DNA of 64,000 nt from Companilactobacillus musae. Lineage in GTDB: Bacteria; Bacillota; Bacilli; Lactobacillales; Lactobacillaceae. Under the pieces are notes generated by a model. The model did no database searches, was not told the origin of the DNA, and saw nothing but the letters and a program-made list of their open reading frames with translations. Shown here piece after piece: positions 15,878 through 25,044 of this stretch (its first letter is position 1; each line of letters starts with the position of its first letter). The DNA lies in the NCBI RefSeq assembly GCF_003967595.1, contig NZ_BIFW01000002.1:346528-410527 (forward strand), written 5' to 3'. The translations under genes were made by a program, and so were the position numbers.

Positions 15878-17893
15878 TTAATCTAAGAATTGAACGTGAA
15901 TAACTGCTAATTCCTTAACAGTGAAGTCAACGTGATAGATTCCTTTTGAATCAAGTGTTGCGTCTAAGACTTCGTTTTGTAATTGATTGTTCGAATCACG
16001 ATACGTGATTGAAACTTTCTTAACATTTCGGTCTTTTAAGAAGAAATTAATTCCGTCAATGTCATCAATCGACCAATTGCTGATAATCATTTTAGATTGA
16101 TTTTCGTCAATGACCATCTTGCAATTGTACATGTTGACTAAATGTGGAACGCTTAACTGTTCTTCAAAGAAATGCTTTAAATCTCCTTCACGAATATCAG
16201 TATATTGAGCTTGCCAACCGTATTTTGGAGAATCCGTCATAGGTAAAATGTAAAATTTATCATCACTGACAGTTACAGGTCCCAATTGATTCTCAAAACG
16301 ATCATAAGCTGAAGAATGTACATGAACTGGAGTTTTATAATCGACTTTTACATAATTGCCGGTATGAGTTAACATAGTTAATCTTGGATTGTTGATACCA
16401 GAAATCGTTTCTCCATCAAACTGTTCAAATGATTGTTTTCCAGAGCGATTCTTGATTACTTCAACATTCGTTGCATTTATTAAATTCAATAGATGACGAT
16501 TATTCAAAATAACCAAGGCATCCCCGTCCAAAAGGACAAAATTACGGGTTAATACTTTTGTAATCTGTTCATCTGACAAAGTATTTAGGAAGTTTCCGGT
16601 AATGGCTACACACTTATTTTTGATTTCCTGATCAATATAATTAAGTGGTTGCGTTGCAATTCCCATTGTAGAAAGCAATTCTAACCATTGTGTTTGAGAA
16701 GCCATTAAACCTTCTAAAGTTCCCTCTTCATCAATCTTTGTCTTAGCAACATCTTGGTTCATTGGGACGACTACACCGCCGCGGTGTTCGATATCAATCC
16801 CATTTTCAAATAAGAAATCTAAATATTCCTTATCATGATTCAATAGCTCATCATAATGATAAGTCGGATTGATTCCATCGCCCATCATACTGAACATGTT
16901 CAATAAAACACCATTAGCATGAACTAAGCTTGTTGTATCCAATTGGAATTGGGTAAATTTAGTGGATTTCGCATATGGTGAGTACAAGAAGCTTTCCATT
17001 TCTGGATAGATCTTATGATTAGGACCAATTTCAGTTCTTGTAGCCACTGTATATTTCTCAAAATCTCTAGCATATTGTTGAGGACTAACTTCGTTATATG
17101 CTGGTAAATGCGGACGTGAAACTGCTGGAGTATTCTCCCCACTAAGTTCATCGAGCAATCTTTGCCAATCACGTCCTTCTAGAGCGTGAACTTCTGGCCA
17201 AGAACTCATTAAACCTAAAGTAGTAGTTGGAGAAATTTCATGAACCTTCTGTTCAATCATATGTGCTACATGTAAAATCTCTGCCCGTGCAACTTGTAAA
17301 TATGCGTTACGATACTTGTTTTCACCACCAGTAAACATTCTCTCAACGAATTCCTGACGTGATAGATTCATACTTAAAATATCGTTATAGCGTTTCATGT
17401 GATCTTCACAGAAACACCCCAATTTGAAGGGTGCATTCTTATAATGACGGAAGTCATCTTCTAGCCATAATTCATTAGGATGAATGCTTGCCCAAATAGC
17501 ATAAATATCACTGATATAATCAGCCCATCCAGCATACCCAGGACAAGCCATTGAAATACTTTTAGTACCTTGGTAGTTAACCATTGGTTTGATATCAAGT
17601 TCTGGATTGATATGAATACCACGATCAGAATGATTCATGGTTGTCCATGGATTCAAGCTGATTGTAATGCCAAGTTCTTTTAATGGTTGACTGACCTCAT
17701 CAACACTGGCGATTAATTCTTTAGCTTTTGTGGGAGTTATATGAGCATCTGATAATTCTTCTTGATTGATGAAAAAGGCAACATCAGAAATATGAGCTTT
17801 TTTGACAAAATCAATCAATCTCTGTTTCTTATCAGCATCATATATAGTTTTATCAATTGCTAATCTTAATGTATAACGGTAAGGATTACTCAT
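15878..17893 (-). CDS. GH42-like putative glycoside hydrolase of an amino-sugar PTS operon
   Basis: About 671 residues, no signal peptide. The first half looks like a (beta/alpha)8 barrel: WLEDDFR (Glu145) followed by a LGCFCEDH cysteine segment parallels the acid/base Glu plus C-x-C segment of GH42 beta-galactosidases, and YPEMESF (Glu298/Glu300) could hold the nucleophile about 153 residues on. The middle (about 440-500) resembles a beta-galactosidase trimerisation domain and the C-terminus a beta-sandwich. Set between EIIA and agaS, where L. casei has the phospho-beta-galactosidase gnbG. I do not recognise a characterised family. Start uncertain: ATGs at 17893, 17902, 17905 and 17911 all overlap the EIIA end. 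Confidence 0.7.
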   Translation of the reverse strand: MSNPYRYTLRLAIDKTIYDADKKQRLIDFVKKAHISDVAFFINQEELSDAHITPTKAKELIASVDEVSQPLKELGITISLNPWTTMNHSDRGIHINPELDIKPMVNYQGTKSISMACPGYAGWADYISDIYAIWASIHPNELWLEDDFRHYKNAPFKLGCFCEDHMKRYNDILSMNLSRQEFVERMFTGGENKYRNAYLQVARAEILHVAHMIEQKVHEISPTTTLGLMSSWPEVHALEGRDWQRLLDELSGENTPAVSRPHLPAYNEVSPQQYARDFEKYTVATRTEIGPNHKIYPEMESFLYSPYAKSTKFTQFQLDTTSLVHANGVLLNMFSMMGDGINPTYHYDELLNHDKEYLDFLFENGIDIEHRGGVVVPMNQDVAKTKIDEEGTLEGLMASQTQWLELLSTMGIATQPLNYIDQEIKNKCVAITGNFLNTLSDEQITKVLTRNFVLLDGDALVILNNRHLLNLINATNVEVIKNRSGKQSFEQFDGETISGINNPRLTMLTHTGNYVKVDYKTPVHVHSSAYDRFENQLGPVTVSDDKFYILPMTDSPKYGWQAQYTDIREGDLKHFFEEQLSVPHLVNMYNCKMVIDENQSKMIISNWSIDDIDGINFFLKDRNVKKVSITYRDSNNQLQNEVLDATLDSKGIYHVDFTVKELAVIHVQFLD

Positions 17894-18311
17894 CCTCTTC
17901 ATCATCCTCATCAGAATCTTGACTTAAAAAGGCGTTAACATCAACAATGCCATCTTTAGCTTCCTTCATTAAGTCTTCAACTTTGATATCAGAACCAATA
18001 AACTTTTGATTAGCGTAATTAATAACCATTGGTAAATTCAAACCAGAAATAACATGCATTTCAGGATAAGTTTGTGTCAAATTGACAGCTACATTTCCTG
18101 GTGTTCCACCAAGTAAATCAACGATCAAATAAACAGGTTCTTTTCCATAATACTTTTTAATTTCTGTTTCGGCTTTAGCTTTTAAATCTTCCGGACCATC
18201 TGATTTTTGTAAACCTAGGGCTACTGTTTCAGGTAGTTCTCCAATAATTAATTCTGCTGATTTTAATGTTTCGATTGCCATATTTCCATGACTCATCAAG
18301 ATTAATGCCAT
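17886..18311 (-). CDS. PTS mannose-family EIIA component (second system)
   Basis: 141 residues. The phospho-accepting His is in LILMSHGNMAIETL (His9). GGAGG precedes the ATG by about 10 bases. It ends in an acidic tail (SQDSDEDDEEDE); the DNA encoding the tail contains the alternative starts of the next gene. It phosphorylates the EIIB at 20096. Confidence 0.9.
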   Translation of the reverse strand: MALILMSHGNMAIETLKSAELIIGELPETVALGLQKSDGPEDLKAKAETEIKKYYGKEPVYLIVDLLGGTPGNVAVNLTQTYPEMHVISGLNLPMVINYANQKFIGSDIKVEDLMKEAKDGIVDVNAFLSQDSDEDDEEDE

Positions 18312-18324
18312 AATTTAAATCCTC

Positions 18325-19152
18325 CTAGATTTTGCCAAGTACACCAATTGCTGATAGAGCAATAGCAAAAATAATAACGATAAAGATAACTTTTGTTGAT
18401 GTCATACCCTTCTTACCGAGTAACCAGTAAACAAGACCTACGACACAGGCTGGAACAAGTTTTGGAAGAATCATATCAATGTTGCTTTGAACACTTAGAG
18501 AAACTTTACCTAAATGAGCAACAAGTGGAACTTGAATATTGATCATACTTGCAATCAAAGCACCAACAATGAAGACACCAAGCAATGTAGCAGCATCTGT
18601 TAAAGCATTTAATTGACCTTGCATTTCAGAAACAAGTTTTGTACCTGTCTTATAAGCAAAGTGTAGTTGTTTCCAACGGAAAACCATGATAGCAATGTTT
18701 ACTGCTAACCATAGGAATAATCCAAGTGGGTTACCCTGAGCGGCCATTGTTGCAGCAATAGCACCCATGATAGTTGGAACCAAAGCGGCGAAAAGTGAAT
18801 CACCAATAGCGGCGAATGGTCCCATAAGACCTGTCTTAATACCAGCAACAGTATCTAGTGAATCAGCACCTTTCTTACCTTCAATGGCAAGATCGATACC
18901 TGTGATAATTGTGTTAAAGAAATTACTTGTGTTGAAGAATTGGTTATGAGTCTTCATAGCTTCTTTTAGCTCTGGAGTACCATCACCATAAATTTTTCTT
19001 AGTTGAGGCAAGATTGTGTACAAATAACCTGAACCTTGCATTCTTTCATAATTCCAACCCATTTGGAAACCGAACAAACTACGTTTGTTGATTTGGTTGT
19101 AATCTTTTTTAGTTAATTGATAACCTGGTTGTGCTTCGTTATTCTTCTTCAT
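18325..19152 (-). CDS. PTS mannose-family EIID component (second system)
   Basis: 275 residues, membrane subunit with TGLMGPFAAIGDSLFAALVPT as family hallmark. The ATG at 19152 has GGAGG 9 bases upstream; a GTG at 19155 is also possible. It overlaps the end of EIIC by 14 bases. Sequence variant typical of amino-sugar (GalNAc/galactosamine) Man-family systems, consistent with agaS and nagA nearby. Confidence 0.9.
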   Translation of the reverse strand: MKKNNEAQPGYQLTKKDYNQINKRSLFGFQMGWNYERMQGSGYLYTILPQLRKIYGDGTPELKEAMKTHNQFFNTSNFFNTIITGIDLAIEGKKGADSLDTVAGIKTGLMGPFAAIGDSLFAALVPTIMGAIAATMAAQGNPLGLFLWLAVNIAIMVFRWKQLHFAYKTGTKLVSEMQGQLNALTDAATLLGVFIVGALIASMINIQVPLVAHLGKVSLSVQSNIDMILPKLVPACVVGLVYWLLGKKGMTSTKVIFIVIIFAIALSAIGVLGKI

Positions 19153-20071
19153 CACCGTCTACCTCCCCATTAGCGTCTTCAATTTCATCGTCCTCTTCAT
19201 CTTCATCGTCAGAACTGTTTGCAGCGTTAGTAGCTGGAGCAGCAGTTATTTTAGCCATTGACTTCTTGTATTCAAGAATGGCAAAGGCACCACCGATTAG
19301 AGCAATAGCTAACATTGGAAGAGCGTTAAATGTTGTTGTAAATGCTTTACTTGCAGCACCTAAACCTGTACCAAGTGCTTGGATATTTGTAAATACTGTT
19401 GAAAGCAATGCTGTAATTGTGAAACCAAGAATCAAGTAAGCGATGTGTTTCTTAACTGGTAAGTAGTGAAGCAAGATAGCGAAACCTACAGCTGGAAGTG
19501 TAGCACCGGCTGTTTGTAGACCAGTGTTTAGCCATGCTAAATCACCATTTAGATATGTAACCATTGTCTTAACAACACCTTGACCTAGAGCCAAAGCTAA
19601 GAATACTGGAATACCACGTGACAAGCACCATGGCAAAGCACCCATGATTGTATGTCTTTCAATACCTTTGTAGTTGAAGTTTTCAATATCCTTATCAACT
19701 TTGTGTTGGAAATATGTGTTAGCAAATCTAGCTAGAATATCAAATGAAGTTAGAAGCGCAGCAACAGGAACACCGATAGCAGCAATAGCTGTAGCAGCTT
19801 TCATTCCTGTTCCGATTGAAAATGCTGTAGCTAAAACAGTACCTGAGTTGGCATCGATTTTTGAAGCACCACCGAAAGTACCAACACCTAGAACTGTTAA
19901 TTGAAGAGCAGCACCAATAACTAGACCTGTCTTCATATCACCCATGATCAAACCAGAAATCATTCCGGCCCAAACGGGTTGACTCAATGATGAATTCATT
20001 TGTAATTCATCATAGATGTTATACATGGAATATGCCGTTAAAAGCAATATTTGAACAATTGTAAAACTCAT
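19139..20071 (-). CDS. PTS mannose-family EIIC component (second system)
   Basis: 310 residues. The start at 20071 (MSFTIVQ) is chosen because GGGGGATAG lies upstream; a GTG at 20086 overlaps that ribosome site. EIIC signature GDMKTGLVIGAALQLTVLGV near residue 48, then several membrane spans. It carries an unusually long acidic C-terminal tail of about 25 residues (starting SSDDEDEEDDEIED) beyond the normal core of about 265 residues. The tail DNA supplies the GGGGAGG ribosome site for EIID. Confidence 0.9.
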   Translation of the reverse strand: MSFTIVQILLLTAYSMYNIYDELQMNSSLSQPVWAGMISGLIMGDMKTGLVIGAALQLTVLGVGTFGGASKIDANSGTVLATAFSIGTGMKAATAIAAIGVPVAALLTSFDILARFANTYFQHKVDKDIENFNYKGIERHTIMGALPWCLSRGIPVFLALALGQGVVKTMVTYLNGDLAWLNTGLQTAGATLPAVGFAILLHYLPVKKHIAYLILGFTITALLSTVFTNIQALGTGLGAASKAFTTTFNALPMLAIALIGGAFAILEYKKSMAKITAAPATNAANSSDDEDEEDDEIEDANGEVDGDEEE

Positions 20072-20095
20072 AGCTCTATCCCCCACATTTAATTT

Positions 20096-20584
20096 TTATT
20101 TTTTGTAGTCTTTCAAGATACCTGCAAAGTCTTTGATTGGGTCACTTGGAACCATTTGAGCTGTAACATTGATACCTGCATCGAGGAGCTTGTGGAATGC
20201 ATCGTAATCATCGTCAGTTACATTAATTGATTGTGTTAAGTGTTGTGAATCATCTTTTTGAGACATGTTACCAACATTGATTGTGTCGAATTTAACACCA
20301 TTTTCAGCCATTTCTACCAATGTAGCAGGCTTCTTAACAACTAGAAATACTCTTTGTGACTCATACTTGCCGGCTAAGATATTTGCTGAAGATTTCTTTG
20401 TACCTAAAATACTTAGATTTACCCCAGCTGGTTTAGCTAATTTAAGGGCTGTTTTTTGAATATCGCTCTTTATAATTTCGTTATCAACTACCATAATTCT
20501 TGATGCTTGTAATTTAGTTGTCCATAAGTTAGCCACTTGTCCGTGAATTAATCTTTCGTCAATTCTTACTGCAATAATACCCAT
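20096..20584 (-). CDS. PTS mannose-family EIIB component (second system)
   Basis: 162 residues, cytoplasmic; phospho-His in RIDERLIHGQVANLW (His14). GGAGG 9 bases before the ATG. It follows gntR by 33 bases, so gntR and all PTS genes are probably one transcript. Confidence 0.92.
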   Translation of the reverse strand: MGIIAVRIDERLIHGQVANLWTTKLQASRIMVVDNEIIKSDIQKTALKLAKPAGVNLSILGTKKSSANILAGKYESQRVFLVVKKPATLVEMAENGVKFDTINVGNMSQKDDSQHLTQSINVTDDDYDAFHKLLDAGINVTAQMVPSDPIKDFAGILKDYKK

Positions 20585-20617
20585 ATCTTTATACCTCCAA
20601 ATATTAACTACTCTTCC

Positions 20618-21334
20618 TTAGGATTTATTACTAATATCGTGTCGAATGTGATATGCAAATTGATCACTTCTTGCAACACTCAAAGTAAATTCAATTATTT
20701 GATTATGTGGATCATAAGTCTGTCGTCTGAGATTCAAACAAGGCGCGCCTTCTTTGATCTTGAGATATTTACTATCGTTGGCACTTGTAATGCCAGCTAA
20801 GAAATACTCATCAGCGTAATAAACTTGCTCGTTGAACTCTTCTGAGAAAACCGAATATAATGAGCGGTTATTCAACATCGATTCAGTCATTAAACTAAAA
20901 TGGTCAGCCGGTAAGTAAGTTCTTTCCAACATGACAGGAATCCCATCCGCATATCGAAGTCGCTTTATCTTAATAATTTGACTACCCACTTCAGTTTCCA
21001 AGTTCTTAGCGAAGTAAGCATTAGCCTCCTTTCGTTCAAAACTAAGAATTTTGGTTTGTGGTTTTTTCCCCAGTGAAATCATCTGCTTGTTGAAACTGTA
21101 ACTACTATTCAAATCACTATTCAGATCAACTCTATTAACAAAAGTTCCCTTACCATGAACACGACGAATCATCCCTGTAACTTCCAGTTCCATTAGGGCA
21201 GCCCTAACAGTTGTTCTAGATAATTCATATCTTTCTGCTATTTCCCTTTCGGAAGGTAATTTAGCATTGGCTGGTAAAGTTTGAATGTAATTAGTCAGCA
21301 AGTTGATTAACTGTTCTTGAAGAGTAATTTTCAT
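20618..21334 (-). CDS. GntR-family (HutC subfamily) regulator of the amino-sugar PTS operon
   Basis: 238 residues: winged helix-turn-helix at the N-terminus (KLPSEREIAERYELSRTTVR, then GKGTFV) and a UTRA ligand domain (LRYADGIPVMLERTYLP). I prefer the ATG at 21334 (MKITLQEQL), which starts at the first helix and has AAAGGA upstream; longer starts lack a ribosome site. Same family as NagR/YvoA and GnbR, which respond to amino-sugar phosphates. Its likely operators are the palindrome at 21521 and the dre site of nagA1 at 12574. Confidence 0.88.
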   Translation of the reverse strand: MKITLQEQLINLLTNYIQTLPANAKLPSEREIAERYELSRTTVRAALMELEVTGMIRRVHGKGTFVNRVDLNSDLNSSYSFNKQMISLGKKPQTKILSFERKEANAYFAKNLETEVGSQIIKIKRLRYADGIPVMLERTYLPADHFSLMTESMLNNRSLYSVFSEEFNEQVYYADEYFLAGITSANDSKYLKIKEGAPCLNLRRQTYDPHNQIIEFTLSVARSDQFAYHIRHDISNKS

Positions 21335-21600
21335 ACGAATCGAATCCTTTCTGGTATCAACCACAAGACCATTGTATCCGGTTACAGGAGAATAAACAAC
21401 AACCGGGATAGACCGCTTACATGGTGGTTTATCCGGCAAAATCAGTTCTATCAAGGCTTGTGAAGATATGAAACTAAAGTGGTACTTTTTTTAATACCAC
21501 TAAAAGAAGATACCAGTTAGAAATTGGTCAGACCAATTTTTCATATGTATATTCTTTTTTTCATAATGTGTTAGTTATTGCCAATTAACTTTGATATTAA
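21335..21600 (-). promoter_or_regulatory. Long leader and operator region of the gntR-PTS operon
   Basis: AAATTGGTCAGACCAATTT (21521-21539) is a perfect 19-bp palindrome of the HutC/NagR type. AGTGGTA (21478-21484) and TACCACT (21495-21501) form a second inverted repeat with the same TGGTA/TACCA half-sites. Near the gene, arms TATCCCGGTT and AACCGGATA can form a hairpin in the leader. A clear -35/-10 pair is not visible. The 3' part (21335-21454) is open in frame with gntR but lacks codon-like features. Confidence 0.65.
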
Positions 21601-21610
21601 AGTAAGCAAT

Positions 21611-21641
21611 AAAAAAGAACGTAGCGTTATGTCTACGTTCT
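21611..21641 (-). terminator. Intrinsic terminator after the first HicDH gene
   Basis: Minus strand AGAACGTAG pairs with CTACGTTCT around a short loop and runs into six T. Confidence 0.85.
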
Positions 21642-21664
21642 ATTGATAAAATTCTTCTATTATA

Positions 21665-22588
21665 TTACTTAATTCCTTCTGGCAATTTACTTTTAATATA
21701 ATCAGCTGAATATTGTAATTTATCTAACTCTTCTTGAGGTAAGTCTAATTGGATTTGCTTAACAATTCCATCACGTCCAATAATAGCTGGGTATGATAAG
21801 TAAACACCATACTCTTCACGGTAATTAGATACTGGCAATTCAATATATGAATCATTTAGAATTGCCATTGTTAATTTAACAGCTGCAGTTGAAATTCCAT
21901 AATTAGTGTATTTCTTACCACTGAAGACTGTAAAACCACCCATACGGATATCCTCGTTCAACTTATCTAGATCCAAACCATCCTTCTCTGCTAGTTCAGC
22001 AATTGAATGATCCAAAACTTTTACTGTTGACCAAGCTGTAAATTGAGAATTTCCATGTTCGCCCAAATTGTATCCTTGGACTGAACGAGGGTCCACATTC
22101 AAGGCTGCTCCAACGGCACGTTTCATTCTGGCTGAATCCAACAATGTTCCAGTTCCCATTACATGTTTCTTAGGCAATCCTGTTACCTCTTGATAAATTG
22201 AAACCATTACATCATTAGGATTACTGATTACCACAATTTTGCCATCAAACTTGGTTTGTTTAATCTTTTCGGCAACATCTGTAACTGCATTACTTGTAAA
22301 ATCTAATTCAGCAAATCGATCCGGCTTTACACGATCTTGCAGCTTAATATTACCAACGGCTGAAATAATAACATCTGTATCATCTAATTGAGAGTAATCA
22401 TTAACAAAAATATTTGTATGGAATGGCAAATTAGCCATAGCATCTTCAAAGTCCAAAGCATCGGACCTAACTTTCTTTTCATTAATATCGATCAATACCA
22501 AATCGTCAACAAAACCACTTGATACGATATAATGCGCACAAGCTGCTCCTACATTACCTGTTCCAATAATTGCTACTTTTCTTGTCAT
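21665..22588 (-). CDS. L-2-hydroxyisocaproate dehydrogenase (LDH/MDH family), copy 1
   Basis: 307 residues. NAD-binding GTGNVGAACAHYI at the N-terminus and the catalytic His motif GYNLGEHGNSQFTAWSTV, which matches L-HicDH of Weissella confusa rather than the GEHGDSE of true lactate dehydrogenases. NIKLQ in the substrate loop is also shared with it. It reduces branched-chain 2-oxo acids made by transaminating Leu/Ile/Val, or acts as a side lactate dehydrogenase, regenerating NAD+. A paralogue lies directly upstream. Ribosome site GAGAGG before the ATG. Confidence 0.85.
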   Translation of the reverse strand: MTRKVAIIGTGNVGAACAHYIVSSGFVDDLVLIDINEKKVRSDALDFEDAMANLPFHTNIFVNDYSQLDDTDVIISAVGNIKLQDRVKPDRFAELDFTSNAVTDVAEKIKQTKFDGKIVVISNPNDVMVSIYQEVTGLPKKHVMGTGTLLDSARMKRAVGAALNVDPRSVQGYNLGEHGNSQFTAWSTVKVLDHSIAELAEKDGLDLDKLNEDIRMGGFTVFSGKKYTNYGISTAAVKLTMAILNDSYIELPVSNYREEYGVYLSYPAIIGRDGIVKQIQLDLPQEELDKLQYSADYIKSKLPEGIK

Positions 22589-22686
22589 TACAAATTACCT
22601 CTCAATTCAAAATTAATTTAATTGCCATTATACTCTAATTTTATTAAAAAATAATTAACAATATCAAATAAATGATTTTTAAGTAC

Positions 22687-22724
22687 AAAAATAGCCCATT
22701 TCTAATTAAAAATGAGCTATTTTC
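22687..22724 (-). terminator. Intrinsic terminator after the second HicDH gene
   Basis: Minus strand AAAATAGCTCATTT pairs with AAATGGGCTATTTT. It separates the two paralogues, so they are probably transcribed separately. Confidence 0.8.
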
Positions 22725-23639
22725 CTAATTTTTAAGATTCTTTTTAATATAATCAGCTGAATAGTGTAATTTATCCAATTCTTCTTGTGGCAAATCTAGT
22801 TGTAACTGTTTCAAAATACCATCACGCCCGACAATAGCCGGATAAGATAGATAAACGCCATATTCTTCACGATAATTAGAAACCGGTAATTCGATTCTAG
22901 CATCGTTCAAGATTGCCAAAGACAATCTTACAGCTGCAGTTGAAATTCCATAGTTGGTATAACCTTTACCATCAAAGACCGTAAATCCGCCCATACGAAC
23001 ATCTTCGTTGATTTGATCCAAATTTAGTCCTGACTTTTTAGCTAACTCTTCTACCGGTTGATCCATTACTTTAACAGTTGACCAAGCCGTAAATTGTGAA
23101 TTCCCATGTTCACCCAAGTTATAGCCCGAAACAGATCTAGGATCAACGCCAAATGCTTTTCCGACAGCACGTTTCATTCTGGCTGAATCAAGCAATGTTC
23201 CTGTTCCAATCACACGCTCTTTAGGAAAATCAAGGATTTGCTGATACATCGAAGTCATTACGTCGTTAGGATTACTAATAACTACCATAATTCCATGAAA
23301 CTTTGTTTCCTTAATTTTATTTGCCACATCAGTCACTGAATCACCTGTTGGTTTCAACTCACCAAAACGATTAGGATGATCTCCACCGATTAAACTAATA
23401 TGACCAACAGCCGAAATAATAATGTCAGCATCATCCAATTGAGAGTAATCATTTACATAAATATTAGTGTGGAAAGGTAAATTAGCCATGGCATCTTCAA
23501 AATCTAGAGCATCTGACTTAACTTTCTTTTCATTCTTATCAATTAAAACTAAATCATCGACAAAGCCACTAGAAACAATATAATGCGCACAAGCAGCTCC
23601 TACATTTCCCATTCCAATGATTCCGATCTTTCTTGTCAT
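22725..23639 (-). CDS. L-2-hydroxyisocaproate dehydrogenase (LDH/MDH family), copy 2
   Basis: 304 residues, paralogue of the gene at 21665, with the same cofactor (GMGNVGAACAHYI) and catalytic (NLGEHGNSQFTAWSTVKV) motifs. The two differ most in the substrate-specificity loop, where copy 1 has NIKLQDRVKPDRFAEL and this copy has HISLIGGDHPNRFGEL, including a small insertion-like change. Different 2-oxo acid preference is therefore likely (inference). The start is the ATG at 23639; GAGG lies upstream. Confidence 0.83.
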   Translation of the reverse strand: MTRKIGIIGMGNVGAACAHYIVSSGFVDDLVLIDKNEKKVKSDALDFEDAMANLPFHTNIYVNDYSQLDDADIIISAVGHISLIGGDHPNRFGELKPTGDSVTDVANKIKETKFHGIMVVISNPNDVMTSMYQQILDFPKERVIGTGTLLDSARMKRAVGKAFGVDPRSVSGYNLGEHGNSQFTAWSTVKVMDQPVEELAKKSGLNLDQINEDVRMGGFTVFDGKGYTNYGISTAAVRLSLAILNDARIELPVSNYREEYGVYLSYPAIVGRDGILKQLQLDLPQEELDKLHYSADYIKKNLKN

Positions 23640-23780
23640 AAAATATATTCCTCACAGTCAAATATTTTAATTAAGTTCCATATACCATGATACTCAAAGT
23701 GAGCTACACAAGCCAGTTTCTTCCAATTAATTATGCATTCAAAATTACACAATTTTCTAGTTTATTTCGTTCTCTTATAT

Positions 23781-23816
23781 AAAAAAGTTGACCCCTATCA
23801 TGGGATCAACTTTTTT
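23781..23816 (-). terminator. Intrinsic terminator after ddl
   Basis: Minus strand AAAAAAGTTGATCCCA pairs with the arm ending TTTTTT; it overlaps the stop codon of ddl. Confidence 0.85.
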
Positions 23817-24870
23817 ATTTTCTATCTTCGTAATACTTAACTTTACTCTTAATAATTTTTTCGCATAAATCAGGATATGAGATACCTGCTGCTTCAGCTT
23901 CTCTTGGCATTAATGACAATGGTGTCATACCGGGCAAAGTATTTGCTTCCATAACATACAAATCATCGCCACGCATCAAGAAATCAACACGTCCATAATT
24001 ACTCATTCCTAAAGCTTCAAACGTCTTCTTAGTCAAAGCTTGCATATTGCTATGAATTTCATCATCCAAATTGTTTGGTGGTGTGATGAAATGAGTAACA
24101 TTATTAGCTTGGAATTTATGCTGGAAATCATACCAACCTGTATCCACTGTTACTTCAACTGCGGGAAGTACTAGACCGTCAACAATAGCTACTGAGAACT
24201 CACGACCCTTGATATATTCTTCAATTAAAACTTCATCATCAAATCTCAAAGCATCGGCTACCGATTCTCTCAATTCAGTAGCACTTTCAACGATATGTGT
24301 ACCAACACTTGAACCACCATTAGATGGTTTTACGACCATTGGATAATTGAACGGAATATCTTCTGACAAGATCTTAGCAGTCTTAGTAGTTGTATATTTA
24401 GCTGTAGGAATATTATTTTGAACAAAAATTTCTTTAGAATATTTCTTATCCATAGCTAAACCTGATGCAAGTGTGCCACTACCTGTATATCTAATATCAA
24501 AGACATCAAAAACAGCTTGCATCTTACCATTTTCACCATCTTCACCGTGAAGTCCCATGTAGACAATATCGGCGTGTTGACATATCTTCAAAACATTTCT
24601 ACCAAGAAGACCTTTTGTTCCATCTTTACGAAGTGCATTGATTTTTTCATCAGTCAAAACTTCATCATCAATGACTAATTTACTTTCACTTTCTGGTTCT
24701 GTTGTAAAAAGATCATCGATCTTATCTTCATCGACATCCTTACCTAAAAATGAATCAACGTATGCGACTTCATAGCCCTTGCTACGTAGTGCGTTGGTGA
24801 TTTTAACTCCGGAAGATAAAGAAACATTTCTTTCTGTACTTCTTCCACCTGAAAGAACGACAATTTTCAT
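23815..24870 (-). CDS. ddl: D-alanine--D-alanine/D-lactate ligase
   Basis: 351 residues, ATP-grasp fold. Motifs: [14 protein letters not shown] (Glu13), [28 protein letters not shown] (catalytic Ser near 188), [13 protein letters not shown] and [15 protein letters not shown]. At the site of E. coli DdlB Tyr216 (in YEAKY) this protein has Phe253 (in FQHKF). Phe at this place is known from Leuconostoc and Lactobacillus enzymes that make D-Ala-D-Lac, giving intrinsic vancomycin resistance. Depsipeptide activity is thus predicted. Acts in peptidoglycan precursor synthesis. Ribosome site AGGTGA. Confidence 0.88.
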   Translation of the reverse strand: MKIVVLSGGRSTERNVSLSSGVKITNALRSKGYEVAYVDSFLGKDVDEDKIDDLFTTEPESESKLVIDDEVLTDEKINALRKDGTKGLLGRNVLKICQHADIVYMGLHGEDGENGKMQAVFDVFDIRYTGSGTLASGLAMDKKYSKEIFVQNNIPTAKYTTTKTAKILSEDIPFNYPMVVKPSNGGSSVGTHIVESATELRESVADALRFDDEVLIEEYIKGREFSVAIVDGLVLPAVEVTVDTGWYDFQHKFQANNVTHFITPPNNLDDEIHSNMQALTKKTFEALGMSNYGRVDFLMRGDDLYVMEANTLPGMTPLSLMPREAEAAGISYPDLCEKIIKSKVKYYEDRK

Positions 24871-25044
24871 TGTGTTTTCACCTAATCCTTTTTTATTTAT
24901 TACTTAAGCGTAATCCTAGAACCTACAGAATAGCACAATACTTATGAAAAAACCATTTGAGATTTTAAGTTTTTAAAAAATTTAGCCAACTTCTCGAATT
25001 TTTCACACATTTTTGGTTTAATTAGCATTAAGGAGGATATAGCC

